From: an uncultured Variovorax sp.
GTDB taxonomy: Bacteria > Pseudomonadota > Gammaproteobacteria > Burkholderiales > Burkholderiaceae
Assembly: GCA_946478645.1 (NCBI GenBank)
Contig: CAMLCW010000119.1
Span: 1-13,011 of the forward strand
Length of the DNA stretch: 13,011 nt
Direction: 5' to 3'
Shown here: positions 11,985 to 13,011 of the stretch, piece by piece
How positions within the stretch are numbered: position 1 is the first letter of the stretch
Layout: every line of letters begins with the position of its first letter
Made by a program: the position numbers and the translations under genes
Notes under the pieces: generated by a model
What the model saw: the letters and a program-made list of their open reading frames with translations, nothing else
What the model was told of the DNA's origin: nothing
The model's database searches: none

Positions 11985-13011
11985 ATGACCGACACCCTCG
12001 ACAACAACCGCAAGCGCTGGCTCGCCTTGATGGTGCTGTGCCTCGGCGTGCTGATGATCGTGCTCGACACCACCATCGTGAACGTGGCGCTGCCGTCGAT
12101 CCGCACCGACCTCGGCTTCACGGAAACCTCGCTGGTCTGGGTGGTGAATGCCTACATGCTGACCTTCGGCGGCTTCCTGCTGCTGGGCGGCCGGCTCGGC
12201 GACCTCTACGGCCACCGCCGCATGTTCCTCGTCGGCCTCGTGCTGTTCACACTGGCCTCGCTGGCCTGCGGCATCGCCAACTCGCAGGGCCTGTTGATCG
12301 CGGCGCGTGCGGTGCAGGGCCTGGGCGGCGCGGTGGTGTCGGCGGTGGCGCTGTCGCTCATCATGAATCTCTTCACCGAGCCGGCCGACCGCGCCAAGGC
12401 CATGGGCGTCTATGGCTTCGTCTGCGCGGGCGGCGGCAGCCTCGGCGTGCTGCTCGGCGGCCTGCTCACGAGCACGCTGAGCTGGCACTGGATCTTCCTG
12501 GTCAACCTGCCGATCGGCGTGGCGGTGTATGCGCTGTGCGTGGCGCTGCTGCCGAAGGCGCGCGGCCATGCCCACGGCGAGAAGCTCGACGTGGCGGGCG
12601 CGGTGGCGGTGACGCTGTCGCTGATGCTCGCGGTGTACGCCATCGTCAACGGCAACGAGGCCGGCTGGCAGTCGGCGCAGACGCTCGGCCTGCTCGGCGC
12701 AGCCGTGGTGCTGATGGTGCTCTTCATCGCGATCGAGGCCCGCGTGCGGCATCCGCTGATGCCGCTCGGCCTGTTCCGGCTGCGCAGCGTGTCGGTGTCG
12801 AACGTGGTGGGCGTGCTGTGGGCGGCCGCGATGTTCGCGTGGTTCTTCATCTCGGCGCTCTACATGCAGCTGGTGCTCAATTACACGCCGATGCAGATCG
12901 GCCTCGCCTTCCTGCCGGCCAACCTGCTGATGGCGCTGTTCTCGCTCGGCGTGTCGGCCAAATTGGTGATGCGCTTCGGCATCCGCGCGCCGCTGGCCGT
13001 GGGGCTCGGCC
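11985..13011 (+). CDS. MFS efflux transporter, DHA2 (EmrB/QacA) type, N-terminal part
   Basis: About 342 residues are visible before the right edge cuts the frame; full members have about 470-520 residues and 14 membrane helices. The start ATG at 11985 has AAGGAA (11974-11979) 5 bases upstream. Family motifs follow in order: helix 1 with LDTTIVNVALPSI (27-39), the loop motif GGRLGDLYGHRR linking helices 2 and 3, RAVQGLGGAVVSAVALSLI in helix 4, and GGGSLGVLLGGLLTSTLSWHWIFLVNLPIG (motif C region and helix 6). These are inner-membrane proton-driven drug exporters. The gene follows the PhnB-like gene by 19 bases and lies under the same operator-bearing promoter as the divergent TetR gene, so it is probably substrate-induced multidrug or toxic-compound export. 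Exported compounds cannot be deduced. The assignment to DHA2 rests on motif wording and helix pattern. Confidence 0.92.
   Translation, partial: MTDTLDNNRKRWLALMVLCLGVLMIVLDTTIVNVALPSIRTDLGFTETSLVWVVNAYMLTFGGFLLLGGRLGDLYGHRRMFLVGLVLFTLASLACGIANSQGLLIAARAVQGLGGAVVSAVALSLIMNLFTEPADRAKAMGVYGFVCAGGGSLGVLLGGLLTSTLSWHWIFLVNLPIGVAVYALCVALLPKARGHAHGEKLDVAGAVAVTLSLMLAVYAIVNGNEAGWQSAQTLGLLGAAVVLMVLFIAIEARVRHPLMPLGLFRLRSVSVSNVVGVLWAAAMFAWFFISALYMQLVLNYTPMQIGLAFLPANLLMALFSLGVSAKLVMRFGIRAPLAVGLG

Noticed and set aside
11913..12752. A 279-codon minus-strand frame opposite the MFS gene
   Set aside because: It is a His/Arg/Ala/Glu-rich antisense shadow. The plus strand encodes membrane helices and DHA2 motifs.
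1..13011. CRISPR arrays, tRNA/rRNA genes, transposase genes or insertion-sequence ends
   Set aside because: On reading through I saw no regularly spaced repeats, tRNA-like cloverleaf with CCA end, or transposase motifs. Small ncRNAs cannot be excluded by eye.

Overview
The window is high-GC DNA, strongly biased to C and G at third codon positions. The gene set points to a betaproteobacterium of the Comamonadaceae/Alcaligenaceae type, Variovorax-like: an orphan Bug-type periplasmic receptor in a catabolic operon, a feruloyl-CoA synthase cluster, and densely packed one-component regulators. The genus is an inference from content and base composition only. Every gene I accept is protein-coding. 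I found no rRNA, tRNA, CRISPR array or insertion sequence.

Region 1 (1-6829) is a catabolic locus for CoA-activated aromatic acids. A COG2159 amidohydrolase (N-terminal part only) is divergent from a five-gene operon: crotonase-fold enoyl-CoA hydratase, feruloyl-CoA synthase-type ligase, short-chain dehydrogenase, Bug solute receptor with a Tat-like signal, and a DmdC-type acyl-CoA dehydrogenase. Together they read as import or sensing of an acid, CoA activation, hydration of the alpha-beta double bond, oxidation of the beta-hydroxyl, and entry of saturated side chains by the dehydrogenase. No vanillin dehydrogenase or thiolase is present, so the amidohydrolase may be the beta-ketoacyl-CoA cleaving step. 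The divergent gap holds a good sigma70-like promoter whose -10 is part of a T-N11-A inverted repeat, typical of LysR-type operators.

Region 2 (6858-7972, minus strand) is a type II toxin-antitoxin pair: an excisionase-like HTH antitoxin followed after 2 bases by a GTG-started PIN-domain toxin. Its promoter is covered by a perfect palindrome.

Region 3 (8024-13011) is a set of compact regulator-target modules, each with a visible operator-like palindrome. (a) An AHSA1/SRPBCC gene and an ArsR repressor overlap, behind two near-identical 16-bp palindromes, one lying between a consensus -35 and the -10. (b) A flavodoxin-fold NAD(P)H oxidoreductase is divergent from a TetR regulator, with nested palindromes in the gap, and a MarR gene follows the TetR gene. 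(c) A WHG-domain TetR regulator is divergent from a PhnB-like VOC protein and a DHA2 (EmrB/QacA-type) efflux transporter, with paired palindromes about three helical turns apart. The transporter runs off the right edge.

Genes are tightly packed. The largest stretches without a gene are 7907-8115 (toxin-antitoxin promoter plus ArsR operators), 11403-11530 and 522-625, and all three hold regulatory sequence. Nothing here is clearly a wholly new system. The most interesting leads are the thiolase-less phenylpropanoid cluster and the paired-operator modules.
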